A model generated the notes under the pieces. The model worked only from the letters and a program-made list of their open reading frames with translations. It ran no database searches and was not told where the DNA came from. The position numbers and the translations under genes are program-made. A stretch of 64,000 nt of DNA from Alphaproteobacteria bacterium (GTDB lineage: Bacteria; Pseudomonadota; Alphaproteobacteria; RF32; CAG-239), in contig JAFXPE010000033.1 in the NCBI GenBank assembly GCA_017528205.1, positions 44,026 to 108,025 of the forward strand, given 5' to 3'. Numbering within the stretch: the first letter of the stretch is position 1; each line of letters opens with the position of its first letter. Below are positions 18,284 to 27,726 of this stretch, in pieces.

Positions 18284-18500
18284 TACCGGCTTCATCTTCT
18301 TTTTCAGAATCTTCACTATCTTCGGCCTTATTCACTTTCGGGCGAACATTGAATTCCGGCGGCAAAATCAGCGGATTATTGGTCTGCACCAAAGTTTCGT
18401 CCGGTCCGGTTTTGGTAAAACCGAGTTTTTTCTTGGTCCAACCGCAGGAACTTAACACCAAAACAACGGCAAGTGCCGCAACTAAAGCTGTTTTTCTCAT
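18276..18500 (-). CDS. BamF-like (DUF3035) small outer-membrane lipoprotein
   Basis: A 74-residue lipoprotein. The lipobox LSSC places the lipidated Cys at residue 19. The mature part shows the DUF3035 pattern GFTKTGPDETLV...NPLILPPEF, the family named BamF in Caulobacter, where it belongs to the BAM outer-membrane assembly machine. The tail is acidic and low-complexity. It overlaps lspA by 4 bp (ATGA). LspA processes lipoproteins, so the pairing makes sense. Confidence 0.82.
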   Translation of the reverse strand: MRKTALVAALAVVLVLSSCGWTKKKLGFTKTGPDETLVQTNNPLILPPEFNVRPKVNKAEDSEDSEKEDEAGNE

Positions 18501-18970
18501 ATTTTTTCCTCTTCTTTCTTTTGTTTACGCAAAAATTCCATAACAATCAACACTCCGGCACCGATACAAATAAAGCTGTCGGCCAAGTTAAACGCCGGCC
18601 AGTGATATCCGGCAATATGAAAGTCCAAAAAATCGAGCACCGCGCCAAAACGCACACGGTCAATCACATTTCCGAGTGCGCCGCCGATAATCAGGCCGAG
18701 GCTGATAACTTTCAGCGCGTTTTTTTCTTTCAACATCCAATACAGCAAAAAAGCGCAAACCACCAAGGAGAGCACACACAAAACTATTCTGCCCAAATCT
18801 CCGTGGTTGTTGAACATTGAAAAACTGACGCCGGTATTCCACACTTTGACCAAACTGAAATAATCTCCAAACGGGATATTCTCTCCGTTAGAAAGATTTA
18901 CGGCCAGCATATATTTGCTGAATTGATCTGCCCAAAGCGCGAAAACCAAAGCCGCGATACCGAAAAACAA
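18497..18970 (-). CDS. lspA: Lipoprotein signal peptidase (signal peptidase II)
   Basis: Cleaves the signal peptide of lipid-modified prolipoproteins in the inner membrane. The 157-residue protein has four hydrophobic helices and both catalytic Asp motifs: GNVIDRVRFGAVLDF and FNLADS. The only usable start is TTG at 18970, eight bases after AGGGGAGA; the frame is closed by TAA upstream. It heads the run lspA-bamF-M16-M16-pgi-mutL, all overlapping or nearly so. Confidence 0.93.
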   Translation of the reverse strand: MFFGIAALVFALWADQFSKYMLAVNLSNGENIPFGDYFSLVKVWNTGVSFSMFNNHGDLGRIVLCVLSLVVCAFLLYWMLKEKNALKVISLGLIIGGALGNVIDRVRFGAVLDFLDFHIAGYHWPAFNLADSFICIGAGVLIVMEFLRKQKKEEEKI

Positions 18971-19101
18971 AAACTTTCTCCCCTTTTACAATACATTGGC
19001 AACAATATAGCTTAAAATTTTTCAATCGGCTACAACTCTATGCAAATAATCTACAATTTTTTGAGATTTTGCCGCTTTATTCGCCGGATTGCAGCTTTAA
19101 A

Positions 19102-19731
19102 CTACACCGCCTTATCCACAAATTCCTTAATCGGTTTATAGCTTTTGCGATGTTCCGGCGTAATTCCCAGTTTTTTCAGCCCGTCGATATGTTCTTTGGT
19201 GCCATAACCGGCATTTTTTTCAAACCCGTATCCCGGATATTTTAGCGCCATTTCTTTCATTAAATTATCACGATAAACTTTGGCTAAAATGCTGGCCGCC
19301 GCAATGGAATACGATTTGGCATCGCCGCCGATATAGCAAGAAGCCGCGCAAGCAAATGTTGCCGGCAAACGATTGCCGTCAATTAAGGCGTGCTGAGGCT
19401 GGGGATTGAGTTTTTGCACCGCACGTTGCATAGCCGTAAAAGTTGCCTGTAAAATATTCAAAGTATCAATTTCTTCTGCTCCGGCCTCGCCGATACCGTA
19501 GGTTAAATTCCCCTTTTGTGCCTCTTGTAACAAAAGCTCATACAAACGTTCCCGTTTTTTTGTCGTCAATTTTTTGGAATCATCAATATTTTTTAAGATT
19601 TCCGGATTTATATCGCGAGTTAAAAACATAACCGCACCGGCCACCACCGGCCCCACCCACGGACCGCGACCGGCCTCGTCTACACCGCAAACGGCGCCTT
19701 GAATTTTATCTTCTATTTCCCAAGTTGGCAT
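19102..19731 (-). CDS. rnhB: Ribonuclease HII
   Basis: Removes RNA from RNA-DNA hybrids and single ribonucleotides from DNA. The 209-residue enzyme has the RNase HII core: VCGVDEAGRGPWVGPVVAGA (catalytic Asp-Glu), DDSKKLT, ALIDGN, and SIAAASILAKVYRD. The start MPTWEIED at 19731 follows AAGGAG; the 21-codon longer frame lacks a ribosome site. Confidence 0.95.
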   Translation of the reverse strand: MPTWEIEDKIQGAVCGVDEAGRGPWVGPVVAGAVMFLTRDINPEILKNIDDSKKLTTKKRERLYELLLQEAQKGNLTYGIGEAGAEEIDTLNILQATFTAMQRAVQKLNPQPQHALIDGNRLPATFACAASCYIGGDAKSYSIAAASILAKVYRDNLMKEMALKYPGYGFEKNAGYGTKEHIDGLKKLGITPEHRKSYKPIKEFVDKAV

Positions 19732-19806
19732 GCTTATTCTCCTTATAGCGGAGATATTAAAGCAATTTGCGGCTTTTCTCAATTTATTTTGCAAGTTATT
19801 CCCTGT

Positions 19807-20118
19807 TTAATGTCTTATAATTTCTAATCCGGCATATTCGGCCTCAACCATACCGCCGACAATCACAGCCACATTATCAAAGCCGATTTTTTCGAACATT
19901 TCCGCCGCTTTTGAAGCTCTGATACCCGAAGCACACAAAATATTTATGGTTTGTTCGTCGGTAAGGTTGTTTTCGGTTATAAATTCTTCCGGATTTAATT
20001 CGGTAAGCGATTTGTGAATATGCGGAATTTTCAGCGAAGTTCGTGCATATTCTTCCGGAGTGCGAATATCCAAAATGATTGATTTACCGTTCAGACTTGC
20101 AGGTTTGACAAAGCGCAT
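19807..20118 (-). CDS. Rhodanese-like sulfurtransferase domain protein
   Basis: A 103-residue single-domain rhodanese. It shows LDIRTPEEYA near residue 17 and the active-site loop CASGIRAS with the catalytic Cys near residue 61, plus GGM toward the end. Such proteins carry persulfide sulfur; the partner is unknown. A perfect GGAGG site precedes it. No clear operon partner. Confidence 0.85.
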   Translation of the reverse strand: MRFVKPASLNGKSIILDIRTPEEYARTSLKIPHIHKSLTELNPEEFITENNLTDEQTINILCASGIRASKAAEMFEKIGFDNVAVIVGGMVEAEYAGLEIIRH

Positions 20119-20182
20119 TTTATCCTCCTTTTTTAAAGATAAAATAATGCGTTTTGCAGCAAATTAAAGCTGGCCGATTATA

Positions 20183-21937
20183 TTACCACGATCTGCCGCC
20201 TCCGCCGCCGAAACCGCCGCCGGAAAATCCGCCGCCTCCGCTGCTGCTGGAACGAGAGATTCCTCCGTTTTCGACACTCGGTACGGTAACCGCGTTAAAG
20301 CCGCGCGCAAAATTATTAAAATTATTTATTCTGAAATGGCTGTCTGCCGCCCACACCGGAGGCGGTACGGCTATGCCCTCAAAGTTTTTAATCCACTTAT
20401 CGGAAACCCCCATAATATAAGCATACGGCAGAATGTTATAAAAATATTCCGGATTTTGCTCCACCATTTTTTCTAAGCGCGGCTTTTCGGCAAACCGAAT
20501 AAAGTTCTTTAGTCCGAAAAGCTGTCCGCGATATTGCTTGCCGAGCGTGTTCGGTTTAGGCATCTGCCACAGGCAAATCATTGAAATAACCACGCAAAAA
20601 GCTCCCAATACCACCTGAGACATATTTTCCGGCTGAATATTTTCAATAAACATAAACAGCGCTTGACCTACGGTACACAGCAAAATTATGCTCCCCACAA
20701 TTTTGGAAAACCAGTCGGATTTATAGAATATGGCGATGAAAAAGCACCCTGTACCCAATAACGTGGCTGCCACGGCAAAATCATCGGCGGAAAAGCGATA
20801 ATTGAACATAGCAAACAAAGTCAGCGCAAAATTGCCCGCCACACACAAAAACATCATAAACCGGCGTGACAGTTGCAACGACGACTTTTCATAAAACTTT
20901 TGCCGCATTTTATTTTTGTTGGCCTTATCCAGCAGTTGATTCCAACCTTCATAAAACGAACTTGATTCTTTTAAATCCGAACTGCGTACCGTATCACTAC
21001 CGGCAAACAACAAAGTCATTAAATCCAGCTCAATTGTGTTATCTCCGTCATAATCCTTTAATTTGGTCAGTGTAAAGTTTTTCCCCACCGTCATAATTTT
21101 GAGATATCCTTTGTTTGCCAGCCAAACTATCAGCGAAATAAGCCCTTTGGCCGAAACTTTTTCGGTGTTTATCAATTCGGACTCGGCGCTGTTGATTTCT
21201 TTTGGAGCCTCAAAAGTTACCACGGCCGTAACATGGTCGTCATGCCCGTACACATACCAAGTGAAAAACGACAGCAAAGTACATATCAAAAATCCCAGCA
21301 ACACCCGCGGCGGCCATTGATTATTGATTTTGGTAAAATATCCTTCCGGCAACTCCATTCGCACGGTTATACCGTTATACGGCGGCAAAGTCTGTTTGGT
21401 TTGCCCAAAAACCCTGTCTTCTTTCACAATGTATTCGGCAACGCCGTCAAAGCCGCGCGTTCCGTAACGTCCGATGGATATACCCACTTTATCGGGATTG
21501 ATTAAATCAGGCATTTGCACATGAAAGCGCACATGATGAATCGGCACTCCCCAGTCGGTGCCGATAAGGTTATAATAAAACTCGTCGGCGTTGCTGTACA
21601 GCTGATGCGTATATTCTATCCGATAACTTTGCCGACCGGAAACCATAACATCTTCCGAACCGATTTTTACGGACTTACTGCCGATAGACGTAGACACCGA
21701 ATAAGGTGCGGAAACCGATATATGCGATACCTCGCTGTTAGAGGTCGGAATATCACGAATAATGCCGTGTGCCGGAGAGGTAAAATATACATTGATAACC
21801 TCTTGCACCCGCACGGTGCGATTTTTATCCACCCGTAGCGAAATATCATAATTTTCGATTTCAAAATTTTCGGCCCGCGCTACGTTTACAAACATAACGC
21901 CCAAAAATAATATTACCGGCCAAATCTTTTTCAGCAT
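20183..21937 (-). CDS. DUF2207 membrane protein with glycine-rich tail
   Basis: A 584-residue protein. A signal peptide (ending NVARA) leads into the DUF2207 extracytoplasmic domain (YDISLRVDKNRTVRVQE, HGIIRDIP), then a helix near residue 215, a cytoplasmic stretch, and more helices around residues 360-450. The end is almost pure Gly and Ser, closing with GRSW, the usual DUF2207 signature. It directly follows lemA with no gap; LemA-DUF2207 pairs are widespread. Function is not established. Confidence 0.85.
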   Translation of the reverse strand: MLKKIWPVILFLGVMFVNVARAENFEIENYDISLRVDKNRTVRVQEVINVYFTSPAHGIIRDIPTSNSEVSHISVSAPYSVSTSIGSKSVKIGSEDVMVSGRQSYRIEYTHQLYSNADEFYYNLIGTDWGVPIHHVRFHVQMPDLINPDKVGISIGRYGTRGFDGVAEYIVKEDRVFGQTKQTLPPYNGITVRMELPEGYFTKINNQWPPRVLLGFLICTLLSFFTWYVYGHDDHVTAVVTFEAPKEINSAESELINTEKVSAKGLISLIVWLANKGYLKIMTVGKNFTLTKLKDYDGDNTIELDLMTLLFAGSDTVRSSDLKESSSFYEGWNQLLDKANKNKMRQKFYEKSSLQLSRRFMMFLCVAGNFALTLFAMFNYRFSADDFAVAATLLGTGCFFIAIFYKSDWFSKIVGSIILLCTVGQALFMFIENIQPENMSQVVLGAFCVVISMICLWQMPKPNTLGKQYRGQLFGLKNFIRFAEKPRLEKMVEQNPEYFYNILPYAYIMGVSDKWIKNFEGIAVPPPVWAADSHFRINNFNNFARGFNAVTVPSVENGGISRSSSSGGGGFSGGGFGGGGGRSW

Positions 21938-22489
21938 TTACATTTCCACCTTAACATTTTCGCGCTGTGAGCTTTCTATTTCAAACATTTTGGCCCGCTT
22001 CATACCGAATATCATCCCGATTAAGTTGGTCGGAAACAAATCTAAAAAAGTGTTAAACTCGCGCACCGTGCCGTTATAATATTTACGGGCATTGGCAATA
22101 TCATCTTCCACGGTACTCATTTGCTTCATCAACAGCATATAGCTTTCGTTAGCCTTTAGATCCGGATAATTTTCCGCCACGGCAACAATGCGTGATAAGG
22201 TTTGTCCCAAATGCACGTTGGTATCTATTTTTTCATTAGATGACAGCTCGCCGTAATTTTTGGTCCGAAGAGACGTTAACTCCTCAAGCAGAGTTTTTTC
22301 GTGTTTGGCGTAATTTTTTACAATTTCAATCAAATTTGGCACCAAATCCCAGCGTTTTTTCAAATAAACGTCCATGGTGGCAAAGGCCTCTTGCACAAAG
22401 TTGCGCAAACTCACTCCCTTATTGTAGCCTAAGATGATACATACGGCAATTACGGCTATTGCAATGTATATAAGTAAATTTGTATCCAT
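21938..22489 (-). CDS. lemA: LemA family protein
   Basis: A 183-residue protein with one N-terminal helix (LLIYIAIAVIAVCIILGY) and a helical-bundle body. It shows the LemA pattern KRWDLVPNLIEIVKNYAKHE, and NARKYYNGTVREFNTFLDLFPTNLIG near the end. The ATG at 22489 has GGAGAG at five bases; a second ATG at 22501 is possible. It is coupled to the DUF2207 gene. Role in the envelope is unproven. Confidence 0.9.
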   Translation of the reverse strand: MDTNLLIYIAIAVIAVCIILGYNKGVSLRNFVQEAFATMDVYLKKRWDLVPNLIEIVKNYAKHEKTLLEELTSLRTKNYGELSSNEKIDTNVHLGQTLSRIVAVAENYPDLKANESYMLLMKQMSTVEDDIANARKYYNGTVREFNTFLDLFPTNLIGMIFGMKRAKMFEIESSQRENVKVEM

Positions 22490-22513
22490 TTTTCTCTCCA
22501 TTCTCCAGTACTG

Positions 22514-22876
22514 TTAATCATAAAGCGATAAAATTACAATAACCCACGCACACAACAAAGCCGAAACAACAAAAATGCGCAGCCATAAAGGAATGGAACG
22601 TGTGGTGTAATGAATGGTAATAATTGCCGGCAACCAGATTGTCGGGTCTAAAGAAACTTTGTCATGAAAAATGCCCAAACTCAGCCAAACATTGGCATAA
22701 AACAACCCAAACAACAAAATCAAAGAAATAGTCTGTTTAACCCATCTGAACGAGCCGGCCTCAATTTCAAGCGGGCTGTCCGCACTCTGACAAAACCAAC
22801 AATAACAGCCGACACCGACCAGCAATACAAATCTCATCAAAATCAAGCTAAGTAATATTCCTACACCCATTTCCAT
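22514..22876 (-). CDS. Unknown four-helix membrane protein
   Basis: A 120-residue, strongly hydrophobic protein with about four membrane segments (residues 5-28, 46-66, 72-90, 98-118). No family recognised. The ribosome site GAAGAGGAAT supports it, and it lies 24 nt before lemA on the same strand, so it is probably the first gene of that unit. Confidence 0.6.
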   Translation of the reverse strand: MEMGVGILLSLILMRFVLLVGVGCYCWFCQSADSPLEIEAGSFRWVKQTISLILLFGLFYANVWLSLGIFHDKVSLDPTIWLPAIITIHYTTRSIPLWLRIFVVSALLCAWVIVILSLYD

Positions 22877-22970
22877 ATTTTATTCCTCTTCCGGTTGCGG
22901 TTTGTACGACGCTTAATTATAAATCGTAATATTTGTTCTCGGCAACGTGTTTCTTGCTGTTATTGACAAT

Positions 22971-23007
22971 AAAAAAAGCCTCCGAACTGTTTTCGGAAGC
23001 TTTTTTT
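22971..23007 (-). terminator. Terminator behind the 252-residue unknown gene
   Basis: GC-TCCGAA pairs with TTCGGA-GC around a short loop, flanked by seven As and seven Ts. Confidence 0.8.
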
Positions 23008-23015
23008 AACTCTTT

Positions 23016-23774
23016 TTAGTCCTCCAGCCCTACTTCATGAACCGGGAAATCGGCAATCAGAATAGAATACGCCTCGGCTAAAGCCAGCTGTTCCATAATC
23101 GCTGATTTGCCGTTATTTACCGTTGTTCGCTCATTAGCCACCCTCAATCGGTTTTTCTTGTCATCATCGGCCAACGTATCGTAAAGTCTGCCGAGATAGC
23201 TGTATCGGAGGGATAAGCTACGCTGGCGACGTTGTAAATCTGCCTTTTTCTGGGCGAGAAGCGTCGCAAATTGCTTGTCGTCGACGGATACATCCGGCAA
23301 GAACTTCTGCAAACATTCCTGCAACAGGGTTTTCTCCACAGACGAAACCGGCAATCCCATACGGTGCCACATCATAAATTCCTTGACCACAGTTACCGGA
23401 GAAATCAAATCTTCAAACGAACAGACGTAACGATTGTAATAAGAGTAATTTTTTCCTTCGATATAAACTTCTTCCTTGCCGAGCAAAGTGCGTAAAGTGC
23501 AATAAATGCGGTCATAAAATTCTCCCCACAATCCCAAATCTTCCTCACAGAGCTTGAACAAAATTTTCACGACCTGACGTCTGGTTTCCATCGGTATAGC
23601 CGGAAATCTGGTTAACGCCCAATCGTAATTATTATACCAAAGGCCCTTTTCCGTTTGCTGATTAGGAGAACTGAAATCACACTCGTTGTAAAACAGAGAG
23701 ATGACATCCCAGAAATAGAACACCCGTTCCTTTAAGCCTAACTCAATAATGCTTAAATCATAGTTTTTTCCCAT
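23016..23774 (-). CDS. Unknown 252-residue soluble protein
   Basis: No family recognised and no signal peptide or membrane segment. The N-terminal 150 residues are rich in aromatic residues (WYNNYDWALTRFPAIP, YSYYNRYVCSFEDL). Residues 170-230 are basic and helical (KKADLQRRQRSLSLRYSYLGR). It stands alone, with a good promoter at 23833-23860 and a strong terminator. Codon use is somewhat richer in G+C than the surrounding operons. In these respects it resembles the isolated genes at 11068 and 27727. Confidence 0.6.
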   Translation of the reverse strand: MGKNYDLSIIELGLKERVFYFWDVISLFYNECDFSSPNQQTEKGLWYNNYDWALTRFPAIPMETRRQVVKILFKLCEEDLGLWGEFYDRIYCTLRTLLGKEEVYIEGKNYSYYNRYVCSFEDLISPVTVVKEFMMWHRMGLPVSSVEKTLLQECLQKFLPDVSVDDKQFATLLAQKKADLQRRQRSLSLRYSYLGRLYDTLADDDKKNRLRVANERTTVNNGKSAIMEQLALAEAYSILIADFPVHEVGLED

Positions 23775-23832
23775 AAGCGCTGAATTTTAGAGTTTAACAA
23801 TCCTTATTTATATAATACATTCGTAAGTGCGC

Positions 23833-23860
23833 ATTATAACTGAAAAAATATAAAATTCAA
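23833..23860 (-). promoter_or_regulatory. Promoter of the 252-residue unknown gene
   Basis: On the minus strand TTGAAT (23860-23855) and TATAAT (23838-23833) are 16 nt apart, about 60 nt before the start codon. Confidence 0.55.
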
Positions 23861-23908
23861 CCCTTTTATTTGACAGAAATTCCAAAAAAATAATTTTAAA
23901 GCAAAAAA

Positions 23909-23952
23909 AGCGCTTCTCCAAGCATCTGATAAAGACACACCGAAGAAACGCT
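23909..23952 (-). terminator. Terminator behind pgk
   Basis: On the minus strand AGCGTTTCT pairs with AGAAGCGCT (one G-U) around a 26-nt loop, then seven Ts. Confidence 0.6.
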
Positions 23953-23977
23953 CTTTAAGCGTAAATCGTTACGCGGA

Positions 23978-25186
23978 TTATTTTTTCATTATTGCCACGC
24001 CCGGAAGTTCCTTGCCTTCCATCCATTCAAGGAAAGCACCTCCGGCTGTCGATATATAAGTAAATTTATCGGCCACACCGGCATTGGCCAAAGCCGAAAC
24101 GGTATCTCCGCCACCGGCTACGGTTGTTAATTTTCCTGCTTGTGTCAATTCTGCAGCATATTGCGCAACTTCATTGGTTGCAGTGTCAAACGGCTTTAAT
24201 TCAAACGCGCCGAGCGGACCATTCCAAACCACGGTTTTGCATTCTGCCATTTTGGCTTTGATTTCGGCAACCGTTTTGGCGCCGACATCAAGCAAGGTTC
24301 CGGTTGCCGGAATATCCTTTACGTCAAACGTTTTATGTTCGGCATTTGCGGCAAATTCCTTGGCTACAACAACATCTGTCGGCAAAATTATTTCGCAATT
24401 GTTGGCTTTGGCTGTGGCCAAAATTTCCTTGGCGGTATCAAGCATATCCATTTGTACCAACGAATTTTCTTCGTTAATGGCGTCTATGCCCAAAACCTTC
24501 AAAAAGGTGTGAGCCATACCGCCGGAAATAACCAGCTTGTTAACTTTTTTCACTAAATTGTTCAACAAATCAAGCTTGGTAGAAACTTTAGAACCGCCGA
24601 CAATAGCCATCAACGGACGATTCGGATTGTTCAATCCCGAGGTCAGAGCGGCAACTTCTTCCGCCATCAGCAAGCCCATAGCCGACGGCAACAATTCTGC
24701 AGCGGCAACCATTGAAGCGTGAGCGCGATGTGCGGTTGAAAAAGCATCGGAAACATAAGCATCTGCCGGCTTAACCAACTCTTTGGCCCAAGCGGCATCA
24801 CCCTTCTTTTCTTCGTTATAATAACGCAGATTTTCCAAGAGCAATACTTCATCAGACTTCATATTTTTAATAGCCTTTTCAACACTTTCGCCGATACAAT
24901 CATCAACAAAGGTTACCTTGTAGCCTAACGCCTTTTCCAATTCCGGTGCCACATAGCGCAGAGAGTTCTTGACATCTCCCTTTCCTTCCGGACGTCCGAA
25001 GTGAGAAATAACCACCACTTTAGCCCCTTTACCCATCAAGGTTTTGATGGTCGGAACGGTACGGTCTATACGCGCGGTGTTGGTTACCTTAAAATTTTCA
25101 TCCATCGGCACATTCAAATCGGCACGCAACATAACCACTTTGCCGTTCAAATCGCCTAAATCATCAATAGTTTTATAGCCTTGCAT
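23978..25186 (-). CDS. pgk: Phosphoglycerate kinase
   Basis: ATP-forming step of lower glycolysis. The 402-residue enzyme is full length: VVMLRADLNVPMD near the start, HFGRPEGK, ENLRYYNEEKKGD, AIVGGSKVSTKL, and the nucleotide loop TVAGGGDTVSALA. It follows gap, separated by 96 bp that contain a palindromic repeat able to end transcription, so gap is probably expressed above pgk. Confidence 0.97.
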   Translation of the reverse strand: MQGYKTIDDLGDLNGKVVMLRADLNVPMDENFKVTNTARIDRTVPTIKTLMGKGAKVVVISHFGRPEGKGDVKNSLRYVAPELEKALGYKVTFVDDCIGESVEKAIKNMKSDEVLLLENLRYYNEEKKGDAAWAKELVKPADAYVSDAFSTAHRAHASMVAAAELLPSAMGLLMAEEVAALTSGLNNPNRPLMAIVGGSKVSTKLDLLNNLVKKVNKLVISGGMAHTFLKVLGIDAINEENSLVQMDMLDTAKEILATAKANNCEIILPTDVVVAKEFAANAEHKTFDVKDIPATGTLLDVGAKTVAEIKAKMAECKTVVWNGPLGAFELKPFDTATNEVAQYAAELTQAGKLTTVAGGGDTVSALANAGVADKFTYISTAGGAFLEWMEGKELPGVAIMKK

Positions 25187-25210
25187 TTATTTTTCCTTAT
25201 ATATAAAAAA

Positions 25211-25272
25211 ATCGTCATCCCGAGCTAAAGAAAGCACCCTACCGGATTCTTCGCAATGCTCAGAATGACGAT
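25211..25272 (-). repeat. Palindromic repeat between gap and pgk, terminator-like
   Basis: The ends of this element (ATCGTCATCCCGAGC and GCTCAGAATGACGAT) form a stem of about 15 bp with two mismatches. The interior has the phrase GGATTCTTCGCAATGC. On the minus strand the stem is followed by ATTTTTTTA, so it can act as an intercistronic terminator. The GTCAT...ATGAC ends and the ATTCTTCGC core match other repeats in the window (38083, 63195, 63440). Confidence 0.7.
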
Positions 25273-25282
25273 TATAATAAAA

Positions 25283-26440
<1,158 letters not shown>

Positions 26441-27652
26441 TTATTTTCTTTGCAAAACGCAGACAAAAAAGCCGTCGGTAGCCGTAGTCAGCGGCGAACA
26501 TTTCAGCCAACGCGTTTCGTTAAACGGATACGGCTGTTCCAACTTTCGCTCCCAGAGTTTTTGCATATCCACCGTTTCAAAATCCGGATGTTGCTCCAAA
26601 AATTTGCCTATCCGCTCCTCGTTTTCTTCCGGCAATACCGAGCAGGTCATATACACAATCCGCCCCTTATCGGTTAAATGAGCCGAGGCAATTTCTAAAA
26701 TTTCTTCCTGAGCCAATTCTATGGCTTTTAACTGCTTCGGTGTCAGCCGATATTTGGCATCGGGCGAACGCCGCCAGGTGCCGCTGCCGGAACACGGCGC
26801 ATCAACAATAAAGCGGTCAAAGACATCGGTCGGCTTTAAGGCCTCGATAATCTGAATGTTTTTTATGCCCAAACGCTCGGCGCGGTCTTTCAGCCCGTCC
26901 ATACGTTTAGCGTTTTTATCGTGCGCCCAAATCGTGCCTTTATTGTTCATCAACATTCCCAAAAACATACTCTTGCCTCCGCCGCCGCAGCAATAGTCAA
27001 TCACCTTTAAATCGGCACGCACGTCGCATAATATGGCACCCAGCTGTGAAGCCTCGTCTTGCACTTCGATTTCGCCGTTTTGATAAGCCACGCAATTTTG
27101 CAGATTTATCCTTTCCGCCGAGCGCAAACCATACGGCGAATACGGTGTAAACGAAAAGAAAAGCCCCTCTTTTTGCAATTTGTTTTTAGCATCTTCGCGT
27201 GAAACAAAATTAGCTCTGATATCCGCTGATGCCGTTGTATTCAAAGCCTCAGCCAACGCCGGATTGTTTATTTTTTCATACAACCACTTCGGACACTCTT
27301 TTTCGATATATTCGGGATAAACTTCTTCATTTAAGTGCGCCAGTTTTTCTTTTTCGGTTTTATCAATCGCCTTCAAACCATATTGCGAGCCGTCGGCAAC
27401 AATATCAAAATCTTCGTCTTTCAAATAAGTCAGCAACAATATTCGCGGTTCGCAACAGCCGCAATCAAACTCCAGCCGACTGCGATGCCGAATAATATCC
27501 CACACCGTATTGGTGATAAACTTGCGGTCTTTCGAGCCGATATATTTGCGCGCCCGCATATATTCTTTAATGATATTATCCGCCGGAAACTGGTCTTGCA
27601 TCACCTTTTCCAAAATTTCCAACACCGCCTGATATTTTGCACTTATTTGCAT
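26441..27652 (-). CDS. RsmB/NOL1-NOP2-Sun family RNA cytosine-C5 methyltransferase
   Basis: A 403-residue SAM-dependent methyltransferase. The N-terminal 130 residues form a NusB-like helical region. The catalytic part has the SAM loop DYCCGGGGKS near residue 218, VDAPCSGSGTWRR, and the catalytic Cys in YMTCSVLPEENEE. This matches the rRNA m5C967 enzyme RsmB, although the glycine-rich loop begins CCGGGGK rather than the usual CAAPGGK, so it may be a divergent paralogue. Monocistronic. Confidence 0.83.
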   Translation of the reverse strand: MQISAKYQAVLEILEKVMQDQFPADNIIKEYMRARKYIGSKDRKFITNTVWDIIRHRSRLEFDCGCCEPRILLLTYLKDEDFDIVADGSQYGLKAIDKTEKEKLAHLNEEVYPEYIEKECPKWLYEKINNPALAEALNTTASADIRANFVSREDAKNKLQKEGLFFSFTPYSPYGLRSAERINLQNCVAYQNGEIEVQDEASQLGAILCDVRADLKVIDYCCGGGGKSMFLGMLMNNKGTIWAHDKNAKRMDGLKDRAERLGIKNIQIIEALKPTDVFDRFIVDAPCSGSGTWRRSPDAKYRLTPKQLKAIELAQEEILEIASAHLTDKGRIVYMTCSVLPEENEERIGKFLEQHPDFETVDMQKLWERKLEQPYPFNETRWLKCSPLTTATDGFFVCVLQRK

Positions 27653-27685
27653 ATTTTTTCTCCGTTATTGGCAATATAAACAAAA

Positions 27686-27718
27686 AGTCCCTCAAAAACA
27701 ACAAGTTTTTGAAGGACT
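27686..27718 (-). terminator. Terminator behind the 306-residue unknown gene
   Basis: AGTCC-C-TCAAAAAC pairs with GTTTTTGA-A-GGACT, with a five-T run on the minus strand. Confidence 0.8.
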
Positions 27719-27726
27719 CTTCGTTA

